From the NCBI GenBank assembly GCA_949987565.1, contig OX465114.1, positions 8,561,243-8,625,242 on the forward strand: a stretch of DNA of 64,000 nucleotides, written 5' to 3'. The DNA is from Luidia sarsii. Its lineage: Eukaryota > Echinodermata > Asteroidea > Paxillosida > Luidiidae. Under the pieces are notes generated by a model. It saw nothing but the letters and a program-made list of their open reading frames with translations. It did no database searches and was not told the origin of the DNA. A program made the position numbers and the translations under genes. Below are positions 1 through 10,900 of this stretch, one piece after another (position 1 is the stretch's first letter; the number at the start of each line of letters is the position of its first letter).

Positions 1-587
1 CATGTGCATGTAAAATGTACATGTGTGTACATGTACAATGAACATGTACATGCCCATGTACTGTACATGACTCAATTATCCTGGACCCATTCCAAACTGA
101 CCACTGACCACTTTCCTAGAAACCTTCTGACCAGACCTCCTGCATTGAAACCTGTTGACCAAGCCCTCTATCCTTCATTTAAGTATTGTATAAGTATAAT
201 TATAGGTCACCTACTTCATTTAGACCACACCCCCAACTCCTTAGACTAGTAATATAAATGTGAGGACCACTCTCGCTAAGACAGTAAGAGAGAAGAGAGA
301 AGAGTATGTTTATGGATTAGGATTAGAGTGGAAGACCAATTGCTAGATGCTGAGTTGAATGTAATAAATGAATGCTGTATATTGTTTCCACTATATGAGA
401 GTGAACTTAGTCCAATGTGAAAAGTATGAAAGCCTAAAAATCAAAGCCTTTCTGATCTCGCAACACAACAGTAAGGCAATTAAGCATTAACTTGTGATTT
501 CATTTCTTTGTTGATGATTTAGGGTAATGCTGTTTATTTGTAATCTTAAGCAGCATGTACTTACATTTTTTCCCTTTTAATCCTAAG
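1..587. other. Left edge, CATG-rich sequence
   Basis: The first 70 bases are dominated by ACATGTAC steps. The rest is AT-rich with no clear feature. Confidence 0.4.
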
Positions 588-717
588 AGATCCAATATCA
601 CATCTAAAGTCATCAGGTGTGAAGAATAAGAAAGAGTATCCCTGTCCCTACCCTGAATGCCACATCAAGGGACTGAAAAGGCTTGATGTGCATTTGGAGA
701 ATCAGCATGGCCTCAAG
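588..717 (+). pseudogene. C2H2-finger-like exon of an unidentified gene
   Basis: After acceptor TTTTAATCCTAAG the frame reads ..SSGVKNKKEYPCPYPECHIK then GLKRLDVHLENQHGLK, up to the donor GTGAAT. The spacing C-x4-C-x10-H-x4-H resembles the atypical zinc finger of multi-copy invertebrate genes of unknown role. No start codon or further fingers are seen. It lies 7 kb upstream of the first dystrophin exon, so it could be a gene remnant or a nested transposon gene. Function is not assigned. Confidence 0.45.
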
Positions 718-1435
718 GTGAATACTCAGTGTCTTCATAGATTAAAAGTTGTTTCAAGAGTAAAGTATCATTATGATATAAGGTATATATTATTTATGAT
801 AATAACAACAGAAAATTAAATTTTAAAAAAAGGTAGAGAAGCTTGTAATCAATCATAATGGTTTATTGCACAAAACAATGTCAAAGCATGATTACTGCGT
901 TTATCATCCACAGCGTAAAGGACCACAATATTCTTCCCTCTTGAAACAAGTCAACTTCCGAAGAGGTGCCAGTTTCAGGAAGATGAAGGGGTCCTCATCA
1001 GAAATCAAAATTTCATCAAAATGTGCTCATGTTTTATTGTTATGAAAATCAAGTTGAGGTCAGAATATAAGTGACCTAACAACAAAAACACTTTGTGAAG
1101 TCTTATGTACATTTACTTCCTATTTTCGTAGAATTGCCATGTGTCTTAACCAATGCCGAATAGTCATCCGTGTTAGTTTGATATCACATGCAGTGTTTAC
1201 AATTGTTGATCTATGCTACTGGGTCTTAATTGATTAAATTTGTCTGCAGGGTGGGGTTATTAGCACAGGTACTATCTGGTGGCAACATAGGCATTAACCT
1301 GCCCCTGATGGTGTTCTTATAGACAATGTGATCAACCTTGTCCAAGTTCTTATTGCCTTGATCCTACAAAATATTTGTTCATACCTTGAGAACAATTAGA
1401 TGGATTTTCTTATTGTTGATTTATTATATTTATAG
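718..1435. other. Between putative exons, nothing certain
   Basis: A short frame near 915-1010 (RKGPQYSSLLKQVNFRRGAS) follows a possible acceptor ATCCACAG but has no donor. I see no other structure. Confidence 0.3.
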
Positions 1436-1539
1436 TGAATCTCGGTAACAAGGTGTTTGGCCAGACCTTCACCGAAGAACAAGAAGAGATCATACTCAAG
1501 GAACTGATGGCTATTTTCAGACCGGATAACAACACTAAT
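1436..1539 (+). pseudogene. Putative exon of the same unidentified gene
   Basis: Between TTATATTTATAG and GTAAGT it encodes NLGNKVFGQTFTEEQEEIIL then KELMAIFRPDNNTN, with good splice signals. It probably belongs with the exons at 588 and 1783. Not recognised as any named family. Confidence 0.4.
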
Positions 1540-1782
1540 GTAAGTCATTCCAATACATTTCAATTCAAAAGAGAAAGCAAGTCCTTTGAACTTTTTAATC
1601 AAATAATTTCTGTTCCATCCATCGAGACATCCTTTAAAGGGAAATGAATGAAATTCAAGACTTGTTTATAGCATTCCCATGTTCCTCTCAACTTTTGCAT
1701 TGTCACCTGAAATGTTGCTTTCTCTCAGCAAAGACATATCTGTGAGACTAATTAATTTGGCCTCTATATTCTTCTATCGCAG

Positions 1783-1903
1783 ATTCTTGAGTTTCTGTGC
1801 AGTTGTTCTCCCGGAAGCAGTGATCAAAATAGCAGAAGATGCACTTGGTATCTCATCATCAGATGCCGTGAAATTGCTGGAACAACCCTATGGAGTGAAA
1901 TAA
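1783..1903 (+). pseudogene. Putative last exon of the unidentified gene
   Basis: After TTCTTCTATCGCAG a convincing frame reads FLSFCAVVLPEAVIKIAEDA then LGISSSDAVKLLEQPYGVK and a stop. This frame does not match the phase of the preceding putative exon (off by one base). Either an exon is missing or the gene is broken. Confidence 0.4.
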
Positions 1904-2701
1904 GTGTACAAGTGAAATAAGATGATATTAACCCTATTCTCTTAGTGTTTGGGGTGTTTTATTTCCTTCACCCATACCCTTCTAAGACTGTGTTTATTTG
2001 CATTGTGAATTGTCATTATTGTGACTAGCCTTTCATCTTTCCAATATACCAAAAGTTTGCTCCTATCCCGAAACCAACACGTCCCCCGTTGCCTTGAAGT
2101 CTGATGGGTATCCTGATCTCCCCTTTCGAGTGGTGCCACATGCCAAAGTTGTCCGTTTCAATAAGTCTTCCAAAAGTGGACCAGAGGTAAAAAAATTATC
2201 AAAGTAAAAATGGTGCCCATCATTAGAGAGTGTTTCATAAGTGTTTTCATATTTTCATGACTACCTGATATTCCAATCCCTTCCCTGGTTATTTTTTCTT
2301 CTCACCCTGTTCTGCCCCCGCATAAATTTCAAAGTGGTTTGTGTATCCCGTTGCTTAAATTTCTGATACCCAAAGTTTGATGCCAAATTTCCCTAGTTTG
2401 TTTTTAAATAGACCCGACCTACACTTTGATTTCACCATTCTCTCATCAACAGAAACATGTTGGTCTGGAATGTATAGTTCCCTACACATTTTCTTAAATT
2501 AATTCACAAGATAATCTACTTGATACAGTTTGTTGGACGTGTCACTGTATCTAGGGTCAACAATATGGAGAAAGGCACAGATGGCTTTGAACCTTCTGAT
2601 GCCCATTGTTGCCATTGGAAGAAACACTCAGTAAAAGTTGTGGGGCCAGTAACTTTGCAAGGATGAAATCGGTACCAAGCCCTTGAACTCCCATGAAGAT
2701 G

Positions 2702-3271
2702 AGTACCGGTTAGTCCCACTTACTGGGCCGCTAGTAGCTCCCCTTAAACGAGTTTTGAGATTATCTGTCGCACTAGCGTCCCACCGCGTTTAATATACAA
2801 AAACACTAATTCTCAACCGAAGGCCTTAAAAGTGCCCGAAATCGCGTCCAAAGATTCAATAAATGCGCCTGCCGGATTCTACACATGTCCAGATGAACCA
2901 GTGGTACTTCAGCGGTACTTCAGCGGTACTTACGATTTATTTTTGGACTGGACCTCAAATCCGACAAAATGCGCTTTAGCAATGAGGCCACGTCTGGTAC
3001 CCAGTCTTCGTGTAGTATGGTTTGTACGTGGCCTCATTGCTACCGCTGAAGTACAGCTGATGTACCACTTGTTCGTCTATCTGGACATGTGTAGAATCCG
3101 TCAGGCGCATTTATTGAATCTTTGGACGCGATTTCGGGCACTTTTAAGGCCTTCGGTTGAGAATTAGTGTTTTTGTATATTAAACGCGGTGGGACGCTGG
3201 TGCGACAGATAATCTCAAAACTCGTTTAAGGGGAGCTACTAGCGGCCCAGTAAGTGGGACTAAGTACCGGT
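2702..3271. mobile_element. Foldback transposon with 9-bp target duplications
   Basis: A 552-bp near-perfect palindrome (2711-3262) flanked on both sides by AGTACCGGT (2702-2710 and 3263-3271). The ends read TAGTCCCACTTACTGGGCCG on both strands. The arms match over about 220 bp with only a few mismatches (for example CACTAGCG/CACCAGCG), so the insertion looks recent. A 9-bp duplication and long terminal repeats fit Mutator-like (MULE) elements. It has no transposase. Confidence 0.88.
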
Positions 3272-3602
3272 AGTCCTATGAACCTGTACAACAATATTTA
3301 TTTTCAGCATATTTATTTTCTGTGGTCCACACGAACCTTTGTGGCGAAACTTCGGATGTCTTGTGCCCCATCATATTTGTCATACGCGTAGTAGATTTGA
3401 AAGATCTGTGAACATTAAAAATAATGAAAAACACATTGCAATCGGAATGGTTACAGATTAACAATAAAAAAGCAGCCGGTCAGGAAGAGATTGATTTATG
3501 GTTACTGCATCAGTTCGCTTTTGTAATTATCATGTAAGTTACCCTTCATTTTTGAGAGCGATAGAGATATCTAACAATATTGCTTTTCTTAAAATTTAGT
3601 GG
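3272..3602. other. Nothing recognised
   Basis: AT-rich sequence without repeats or conserved frame. Confidence 0.3.
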
Positions 3603-3641
3603 TCCTGACGTTTCAATCCTAGCAGGACCTTTCTCAAAGGC
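3603..3641 (-). repeat. Hammerhead-like module, single copy
   Basis: TCCTGACGTTTCAATCC then TAGCAGGACCTTTCTCAAAGG, minus-strand hairpin GGTCCT-GCT-AGGATT followed by GAAACGTC. Confidence 0.65.
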
Positions 3642-4121
3642 TTTTCTACAATTTTCCTATTCCAATCAAATATGCAAATTCTTTTCTGAACTTGACTTGT
3701 AGTTATATGGTGGACATTACCACACGAGACAAAGAAAACTAACTTACATGTACGGTGCTTGGGCAGAGGTCTTGGCTTGCTTTGTCTTCTTCTTGGGGAG
3801 CTTTGCCAATGTTTGCGTCAAGTTGTAGTCCGAGTTACTTGAGCCTTAAAGTCGCCCTTTTTTCATTTTCGGAGGGGTTGGACGACTGTATGCTCATGCT
3901 CAAAGTTAGACAGTAGGCGAAATGGTTCGCATGCATACACATGTGGTCGTTGAGTCCCACGACTATTTTCTGAACGTACACAGAAGAATGTGGAGAATTG
4001 TTGTCTGCAACAAATGAGATACAAAAATACCCACTATATAAATGACGTGATGGCATGGGAACATTGGTCGCGCAATCACTCTATTATTGACCCCCAAAAA
4101 TGCAGGAGACATTGCGAAAAC

Positions 4122-4306
4122 TGCAGTGGCTATTGTTACGGCAGAGGGCCGTGTGGTTCCCTCACTTGGAAGTATTCATCAGCATTGCAGGCTGGTTGAA
4201 CCAGACTATTATTAGTTGATAGTCTGGTTACAAGAGCTAAACATTCTGACAAACAAAGTTAAGTCAGGGAACCAGATGGTCGACCACCGTGAACATAACC
4301 ACTGCG
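4122..4306. mobile_element. 185-bp palindromic element, copy 1
   Basis: TGCAGTGGCTATTGTTACGG faces ..GAACATAACCACTGCG. The internal blocks GTGTGGTTCCCTCACTT and AAGTCAGGGAACCAGATGG correspond to those of copy 2 at 57811. It is more diverged than copy 2. Confidence 0.65.
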
Positions 4307-4535
4307 TTCGACAAAATTTAATACTATAATATTACTAGTACTTCCGGTTTAGCGAGTGTTCATTGTTTACATTCGGCTTTTCGCTAACTGAGATACAAAA
4401 CCCATCGGAAAATGAAAATAAAAGTCTTATAGAGAACACTTCATCAACCATAAATACCTTCCTAGAGTGGGCGTAAAAACTCATATTTTGTGAAATTCTT
4501 ACCTGGAACTGGAAGCCAGTTTTCTAGTGCGACTT

Positions 4536-4791
4536 TGACGTGCTGGACGCTGCCGATGATGATTTTCAATCGCTGTCACTGGCAGTTCCAGATCCAGAAA
4601 TGGAGACAATTTCCGAATCAGAATCACTCCAATCCGAATCAAATGAAGTGTTATCAGACGGAGACACATAAAAAAAATTCGGAATCCGATGATTCTGGGT
4701 CAGAACTGGCCACATTGAAGGAGAAAATCGGTAATTTTGATGCGAGCGAGCACGTCGAAACGCTAAGCCGGATAAAGGCAATGCATTTCTA
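4536..4791 (+). pseudogene. Acidic reading frame broken at an A-run
   Basis: After the acceptor-like CAGTTTTCTAG the frame reads CDFDVLDAADDDFQSLSLAV then PDPEMETISESESLQSESNE and VLSDGDT, then a stop. Across the A-run at 4671-4678, the next frame continues with KNSESDDSGSELATLKEKIG and NFDASEH to a stop at 4791. Two adjacent, similarly acidic, Ser-rich frames separated by one frame step suggest one ancient coding exon broken by an indel. Function unknown. Confidence 0.35.
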
Positions 4792-6552
4792 GCATATTTA
4801 TTTTCAGCAGCTGAAGGGTCTGAACTGGGATAATGTTTACATAACCACGTAGGCCTATATACTAGCCATGCTTTAAGTATAATAACCTTATTCCTCCATG
4901 ATAGTCGCTCATTATATGAATTGTGATGGCATGTAAACATTGGTGACGCTATAATCGGTCTATTTTTTATATTAGTAGGAATTGCTGGTGTGACTGTTAC
5001 TCCTTTTCTCAGACCCATATGTTGTTAGGAAAATGCTCAACCACAACTTGACAAATTCTTCTAATTTATTCAAAATATAAAAATGTCACATTTATAGATG
5101 TAAAGTCAATAAATGTATTGTTAAAAATACCCGGAGTGATTTGAGCCCAACGTGGAAACCCTATTTCTTAGCATAACATAATTATAACCCCACAAAGTTG
5201 TTATGAAAAATTAAAGTTATAGGCACATATAGGTCACACGGGGTCAAACAACAACCTGACAAAAGTCACAACCTGACAAAAAATCGCCTAGTGACAAATG
5301 GTAATTGCTCAAACCACAGAGTGACAATTATCCCACTGTATTTGTTGTCAGGCTGTGGCTGGTCATGCAAGTTGCTCAAACGCCCTCTGACAAATTGTGC
5401 ACAAAAGTATAGCAGTGTATTCCCTCTCCCCCCTCTCTCTCTCTCCCCTCTCTCTCCCCTCTCTCTCTCTTTACCACGCCACCAAGTATTCTCATTCACA
5501 GGGGACATCCAGTGGTATGTTTAGGGGCAGCTCAGGCCATAGCAGACAATGATAACAAAGCCAAAGGGCTGTCTCAACATTTTTTCGTGTACAGCTGGGC
5601 CATAGTGGAATTGGGCCAACTACAAACAAAATACCCAAACCACTGCAGGAACGCTGCGGCCATTCACCAGTATACAAGTATTTGAAGGACCTGATATGTC
5701 CACCCTATCAGGACCTTTTGATCCAGAGCAAGACCTATCTCCCCCCCCCCATAGTAAGGCTAAGCACTAGGCAGGGCCTTTCTCTGAGAACTTGAGAAGT
5801 GCATGTCCTTCATCTGATAAAGTACTGTACCATAGTGTAATGTACAGTAGTGCATCTGAAGAAGTAGCTGGACATGCCTCAATTTTTTGGCCAAGTAAAA
5901 ACAAATATTAGTTTCTCATCCAAAAAAGACAAAAAGGAGGATGCGGGCATTTTTTTTGGTGGCCATTAAAAAAAAAAAAAAAAAAAAAAATTACAATTTT
6001 GCATATTTACTCTACATGTACTTTTTTGATTTGTTATTTTTGGATTGTTTAAAGTCGTAGTCGGTGTACATGTGGTGTTGTTTGGGCAAAACTGCAGAAA
6101 TAAGGCACGTCACTCATAGGACTGACAGTTATCCTTGAGCCCATTAGGCCTACATTATCCGGCTACAGGTATACCTGCATTGTGGCCTCGGCGCACTGCA
6201 GACCCATACACCATTACGTAATGGAGTCACCCTTTGCCATAAATTGAGGCCGTAAAAGTGGATTGAGATATGGACGGGGGAAAAATGCTTAGAGGCTAAT
6301 AGTGAGAGAGTCTGGACAGACCAGATTGGGCTCAGGTGTGATGTGACCTCCCATGCTCCACATGTAGTAGTGTGCTGTATAATGCCAATGGGAATATAAC
6401 ACTGTAATTTATACTAGTCATGTACATACATGTACTGCTCTATACAGTGCATGTAGTACTAGTATACAGTGCATTTAGTACTGCTCTATACCGTGCATTT
6501 AGTGGAATAATTATTATAGAGTAGTACATGTCATGTACTGTACACGTGCCGT
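4792..6552. other. Upstream region, nothing certain
   Basis: Includes a CT tract (5420-5475), a poly-A of about 22 (5966), and TGCATTTAGTACTGCTCTAT-like repeats around 6430-6510. No dystrophin first exons (TFTKW-type motif) were found. Confidence 0.4.
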
Positions 6553-6560
6553 ACATGTAC

Positions 6561-6690
6561 AGTCTCCTGAAGACGAGCAGAGTACACTGTTTGAAACGTC
6601 GAGTTCCTCCGGTTCTTTTCGGAACCACACTTACTCACAAAAGAGAGTTTACACGGTGTCACTGCAAACCTAATTATCCTGCCATTCTCA
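6561..6690 (+). repeat. Family-2 hammerhead-like module, forward copy
   Basis: GTCTCCTGAAGACGAGCAGA, then GTACACTGTTTGAAACGTC (box at 6593-6600), GAGTTCCTCCGGTTCTTTTC, and CACGGTGTCACTGCAAACC. It is the single-arm version of the palindrome at 62085. CTGAAGA and GAAACGTC are both intact, but the hairpin has mismatches. Confidence 0.7.
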
Positions 6691-6779
6691 CCATGCAAAC
6701 CTTCACATCTCACATGTACATGTACAGTGTGTATGTATCTTCTCTTGGCTTGGCTTCGCGAACGAAGATTTGAAGGGGG

Positions 6780-7179
6780 ATGACCATGTCTGGGGCAGGC
6801 ACGCTGGTGGCTGACGAGGCCTATCCATGACAGGCACACTCAGCCACAGTGGCTGCAGGGGAATAACGAATCCGGGGTTGGTGCTTTTTGAAAACCACGT
6901 TAGGGTAAAAGTTCTTTGTTTCTTTATAGTATAACAACTTCTGAGTCAGTTTTTTCATTCCTTTTTTAAAAATATTTTTAAAAAAAATCTGTATTAATTT
7001 TATTAATTTTTAATTTTTATATATTTTTTATATATATATGTTTATTTTATTCGTTAATGTTTTTTTTTTTTGGGGGGTGTAAAAATGTCATGTCAGCAAC
7101 GTGGCATGTCTTTGATCATAGATGACTAGAAAGTATGATTGTGCTTGACAACTGATAACAGAAATCCCCAAAGGCAAAG
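6780..7179. other. AT-rich spacer, nothing recognised
   Basis: Many TTTTTA and TATATA runs (6955-7075). No conserved elements. Confidence 0.3.
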
Positions 7180-7740
7180 GATGGGGAGGTGGAGGGAGAG
7201 GAGAAAGAAGAGGGAGGAAGATTAAAGGAGGAGGAAGAGGTGGAAGAAGAGCAGGAAGAGGTGGAAGAAGAGGAGGAAGAGGTGGAAGAAGAGGAGGAAG
7301 AGGTGGAAGTAGAGGAAGAAGAGGCAGAGGGGGAATAGGAGGAGATGGCAGACGGGGGAGGAGGAAGAAGATGAGAAAGGAGGAGAAAGAGTGAGGAGGG
7401 GATGGGAAGGAAGAAGATTAGATGAGGAGTGGGAGGAAGAGGATGAAGAGGAAGAGGTGGAAGAAGAGGAGGAAGAGGTGGAAGAAGAGGAGGAAGAGGC
7501 AGAGGGTGAATAGGAGGAGGTGGCGGCAGGGGGAGGAGGAAGGGGATGAGAAAGGAGGAGAAAGGGGAGGTGGCGGCAGGGGGAGGAGGAAGGGAATGAG
7601 AAAGGAGAAGAAAGGGGGAGGAGGGGAATGGGGAGGAAGAGGATTAGAGGAGGAGGAAGAAGAGGTGGAAGAAGAGAAGGAGGAAGAGGCGGATGGGAAG
7701 AGGAAGAATTGGAGGCAAGGGGCAGAAGAGGGAAGAGGTA
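7180..7740 (+). repeat. GGAAGAGGTGGAAGA purine array
   Basis: About 0.55 kb of GAGGAAGAGGTGGAAGAAGAG 21-bp units (regular at 7225-7310) and GGAGGAAGGG variants, just upstream of the first dystrophin exon (70 bp gap with CATGTAGATAACGATAATGA). Confidence 0.9.
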
Positions 7741-7806
7741 CATGTAGATAACGATAATGATGACGATGGACTGACCTTTTGTTTTTTCCCCTGTCTCAAT
7801 TGTCAG

Positions 7807-7902
7807 GACAAGCAGAGCAAAGTGGTCAAGGATCTCTTTCTGGACCTGCGGGACGGCACCCATCTCCTGTCTCTCCTGGAAGTCCTCTGCGGACAGAAAC
7901 TA
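7807..7902 (+). CDS. DMD: Dystrophin exon, CH1 domain (human exon 3 equivalent)
   Basis: 96 nt, phase 0-0, between ..TTGTCAG and GTAAGT. Encodes 32 residues including [19 protein letters not shown] and CGQKL. This is the second helix region of the first calponin-homology domain, part of the actin-binding surface (human: ..DLQDGRRLLDLLEGLTGQKL). The human exon is 93 nt, so this one has one extra codon. It is the first exon recognised in the window. The preceding exons, with the start codon and the TFTKW-type motif, were not found in 1-7806. Confidence 0.93.
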
Positions 7903-10900
7903 GTAAGTCTTGGCTATGGACCCGCATCGGCCCGCCGTGTTGCCCCTCTTTGTACATGTACTTCTTGTAGTGGTCGTCCCGCAGGGGTGATTACGTCCGT
8001 CTACATTCAGAATGGCAAGTCAGCCGCCGCAAAATGCGAGCCAGTTTAAAACAGAATAAAAACCAGTGGGCCAAGTAATCGTTCCAGTCTGATGGCCAGT
8101 TGAAGCCCTGCTGGCCGATGTGGAAAGTTTGCGGTGACACCGGGAAAGTCATCTCTTTCGGGATGGCGTTATGGCTCTGAAAAGAGCCGGGTATTACATG
8201 TATAACTCAATGTTTTTGGTCAGTGTGTACTCTGCCTGTAATCAGGAGACTGACTGGCCAGTTTTTAAAGAAAAGTGGAGTGAAACAAACAAAGGAAAAA
8301 CGGACTGGGAACTTTTGAACAAGTTGAAAAATTGGCAAAGAAAACTTCGCCTGGACTGGGATTTGCACCCAAGACTGCTGGTTTTGCATACCACTCTTTA
8401 CCAGTGCTCTTACTACAGTATCTGACCTATGGTATCCAGTCCTTAGATGGTGGCCTCCCTAAATAGTCAATCAGTCTTTGCCAGGATAGGGGTGCCAGTC
8501 AGAAGCAATTCAACCTTCATCTGCCATACATTTCCAGGGATCACACCTCCGCTTTAATTCAGATGCAAACAACCAATTGCTGTAAACCTGGCTACAGCCG
8601 TTTTCTTTGCCAATTTTTCAAACCGAATTGCGAAGTTCATAAAAAAAATAAAAAATAAATAAACGAGAAATATATGTCTGTTGTGAAACAGAGCATAGAG
8701 CTTTTCCGCTTCTGTTTGTAACAAGTCATAGAATAGCCCCATTCCTACTCCAAAACGCATGTACATATTTTGTGCACAAAGCCTATGGGACTCGAGTGTG
8801 GTATTCAAAAATTCATAAAAAATATAAACAATGGTCCTTCGGTTCCAAACTTTAGATTTGGAATGTCTAGCACGATAGCTAACTACATACCAAATTTCGA
8901 GATGATCGGCCAATGCCTTATATGTGTTTTAAAATCACACATTTTGATGACGTCATGATTGCGTAACGACATTTTGGCTCCGGAAGGTGTTTCTAAACCA
9001 TGTCCCCAATAGATATCAAAGAAAAAATGAAAAAAATCTCGCTCCGTTGGCCAAATATGCTCATTTCAATGTGAAAATCTGAAAAGTTCATGACCTCATA
9101 AATATTCATGAGATGACGTCACGGTCAATCGATGGCAATTTTTGGATACACCTTTTCCCAACTTAGATACAGTGCAAAGTTGAAACCAAACGAACTTGCA
9201 CTTTTGCTTTTAATGGATTTTGAAATTTGCCCCTTCAAAGCAAGGTCACGTGACACGTGATGACGTCATGATGACATCAAGGTGTTTAGGATCAATTTCA
9301 GCATGGGCTTTATGCATTTGCCACGTTTGAAAAAAATCCAAGTCTGTTCAATGACCAAAGTCGTGCTTACAAAACCCCTGTGCATTGTCTATGGGCTTTG
9401 GGGGAGAAGAAGAAGAAGACTAAGAAAAAGCCTAACAAAAGATATAGCTTTTCCGCTTCCCTGGAAGCGGCGGAAAAGCTAATAAATTGCCCGGTGTAAA
9501 TGTACGATGAAGCCTGTTGCAAGTTGAAACAAGACGGATCATGTCTTCCCGAGTATCAACCTCTTTTTTTGCGCCACTTTCCGAGGACGGTGTAGCCAAG
9601 GTCCCACCGAGAGCCAATCTCACTTTCAAATGCCAGACTCTTCCGCGGTCTGAACCGCGCGCAGGGGAATACATGGAAATCAGGGCAGCCATTGCTCCGG
9701 GGGAAGAGAAACAGCTACAGTACTTGGGAAATCGAATTGCAGAAATTTGTTGGAGAGAAAGCTCCCTAGCCAACCTGTGTGGGCGGAAGTAGTACTCAAT
9801 CTGGCCGTTTTCAAAGTGCTGATGCTGTAAAAAGAGAAGAAATAAAATATCAGAGAGCCCTGACGTTTTGATCCTAGCAGGACCTTTCTCAAAGTCACTG
9901 AAAGGTCCTGCTAGGATTGAAACGTCAGGCCCTCCTAATTTTTTGATATTTGCATTTTGGTCATGGTAGTCAGTAAGCAGTTTGCAACAATTTTTGCATA
10001 TTACTCTGGGTGAAGTACAGTACATGTAGTACTCAATCTGGACGTTGTCCAAGTGCTGATGCCCTAAAAAGAAAAATTATAAAATTAGGAGGGACAGACG
10101 TTTCGATCCTAGGAGGACCTTTGAACGTCGGGTCCTCCAAATTTTTTGATATTGCATCATGGTCATTGTAGTCATTAAGCAGTTTACAACATTTTTGCAT
10201 GTTATTCTTTATTAAAAGAAGAAATGGTGTTTTCACATCTCTGTGACATTTTCAGATTGGCAAAACATTCGCTAATCACTAATCTGAGATTCACCTTGTT
10301 TGCAGCCAAGATCTGACTCTTTTTCTTTTTTTTCTTTCCTTTTTTTTTGTTTGGTTCACAGAAGCGAGAGAAGGGTCATATGCGATTACATCATCTGAAC
10401 AATGTCAACAGAGCGCTTCAGATACTAAGCCAACAACAGGTACCTAAATGCCTCCATGCCACACATTTGGGGGATTGCTGTGCTGATAATGACACCACAG
10501 TGTGACGTGCAAACAAGTCCATAAAGTCGAACAAATAAAGGGGAAAAAAAACTGACCGGGCACTTTTGAACAAATTGAAAAGATCTTAAAATTTAGTGGG
10601 CCTGACGTTTCGATCCTAGCAGGACCTTTCTCAAAGGCAGAGTGACAAGGACAACACAGATACATGTACACGAAGGAAGGGGGAAGAGAGTGAATAGGAC
10701 ACGGATGAGAAACAAAGGACAAAGAGTAAAGCTGGTAGGGTGAGATCAAAAGGAAGGGCAAGGAGTAGGGTAGGGATTAGTTAGAACAGGGGGAAAGATC
10801 AAAGAGAGAAGTGTGAAGAAGTGAACACAAAAGAAGGATTATCAGAAAGCTGAAAGATTGCAAGGAAACCTTTGACTGGAAGTGGATTTGAACCAAGACC

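Noticed and set aside
1..7806. First dystrophin exons with the start codon
   Set aside because: No segment resembling the KKTFTKW(V/I)N motif was found; they are probably outside the window.
9517..9792. 90-codon open frame after a possible repeat
   Set aside because: No splice context, no recognisable domain, and no continuation in neighbouring sequence.
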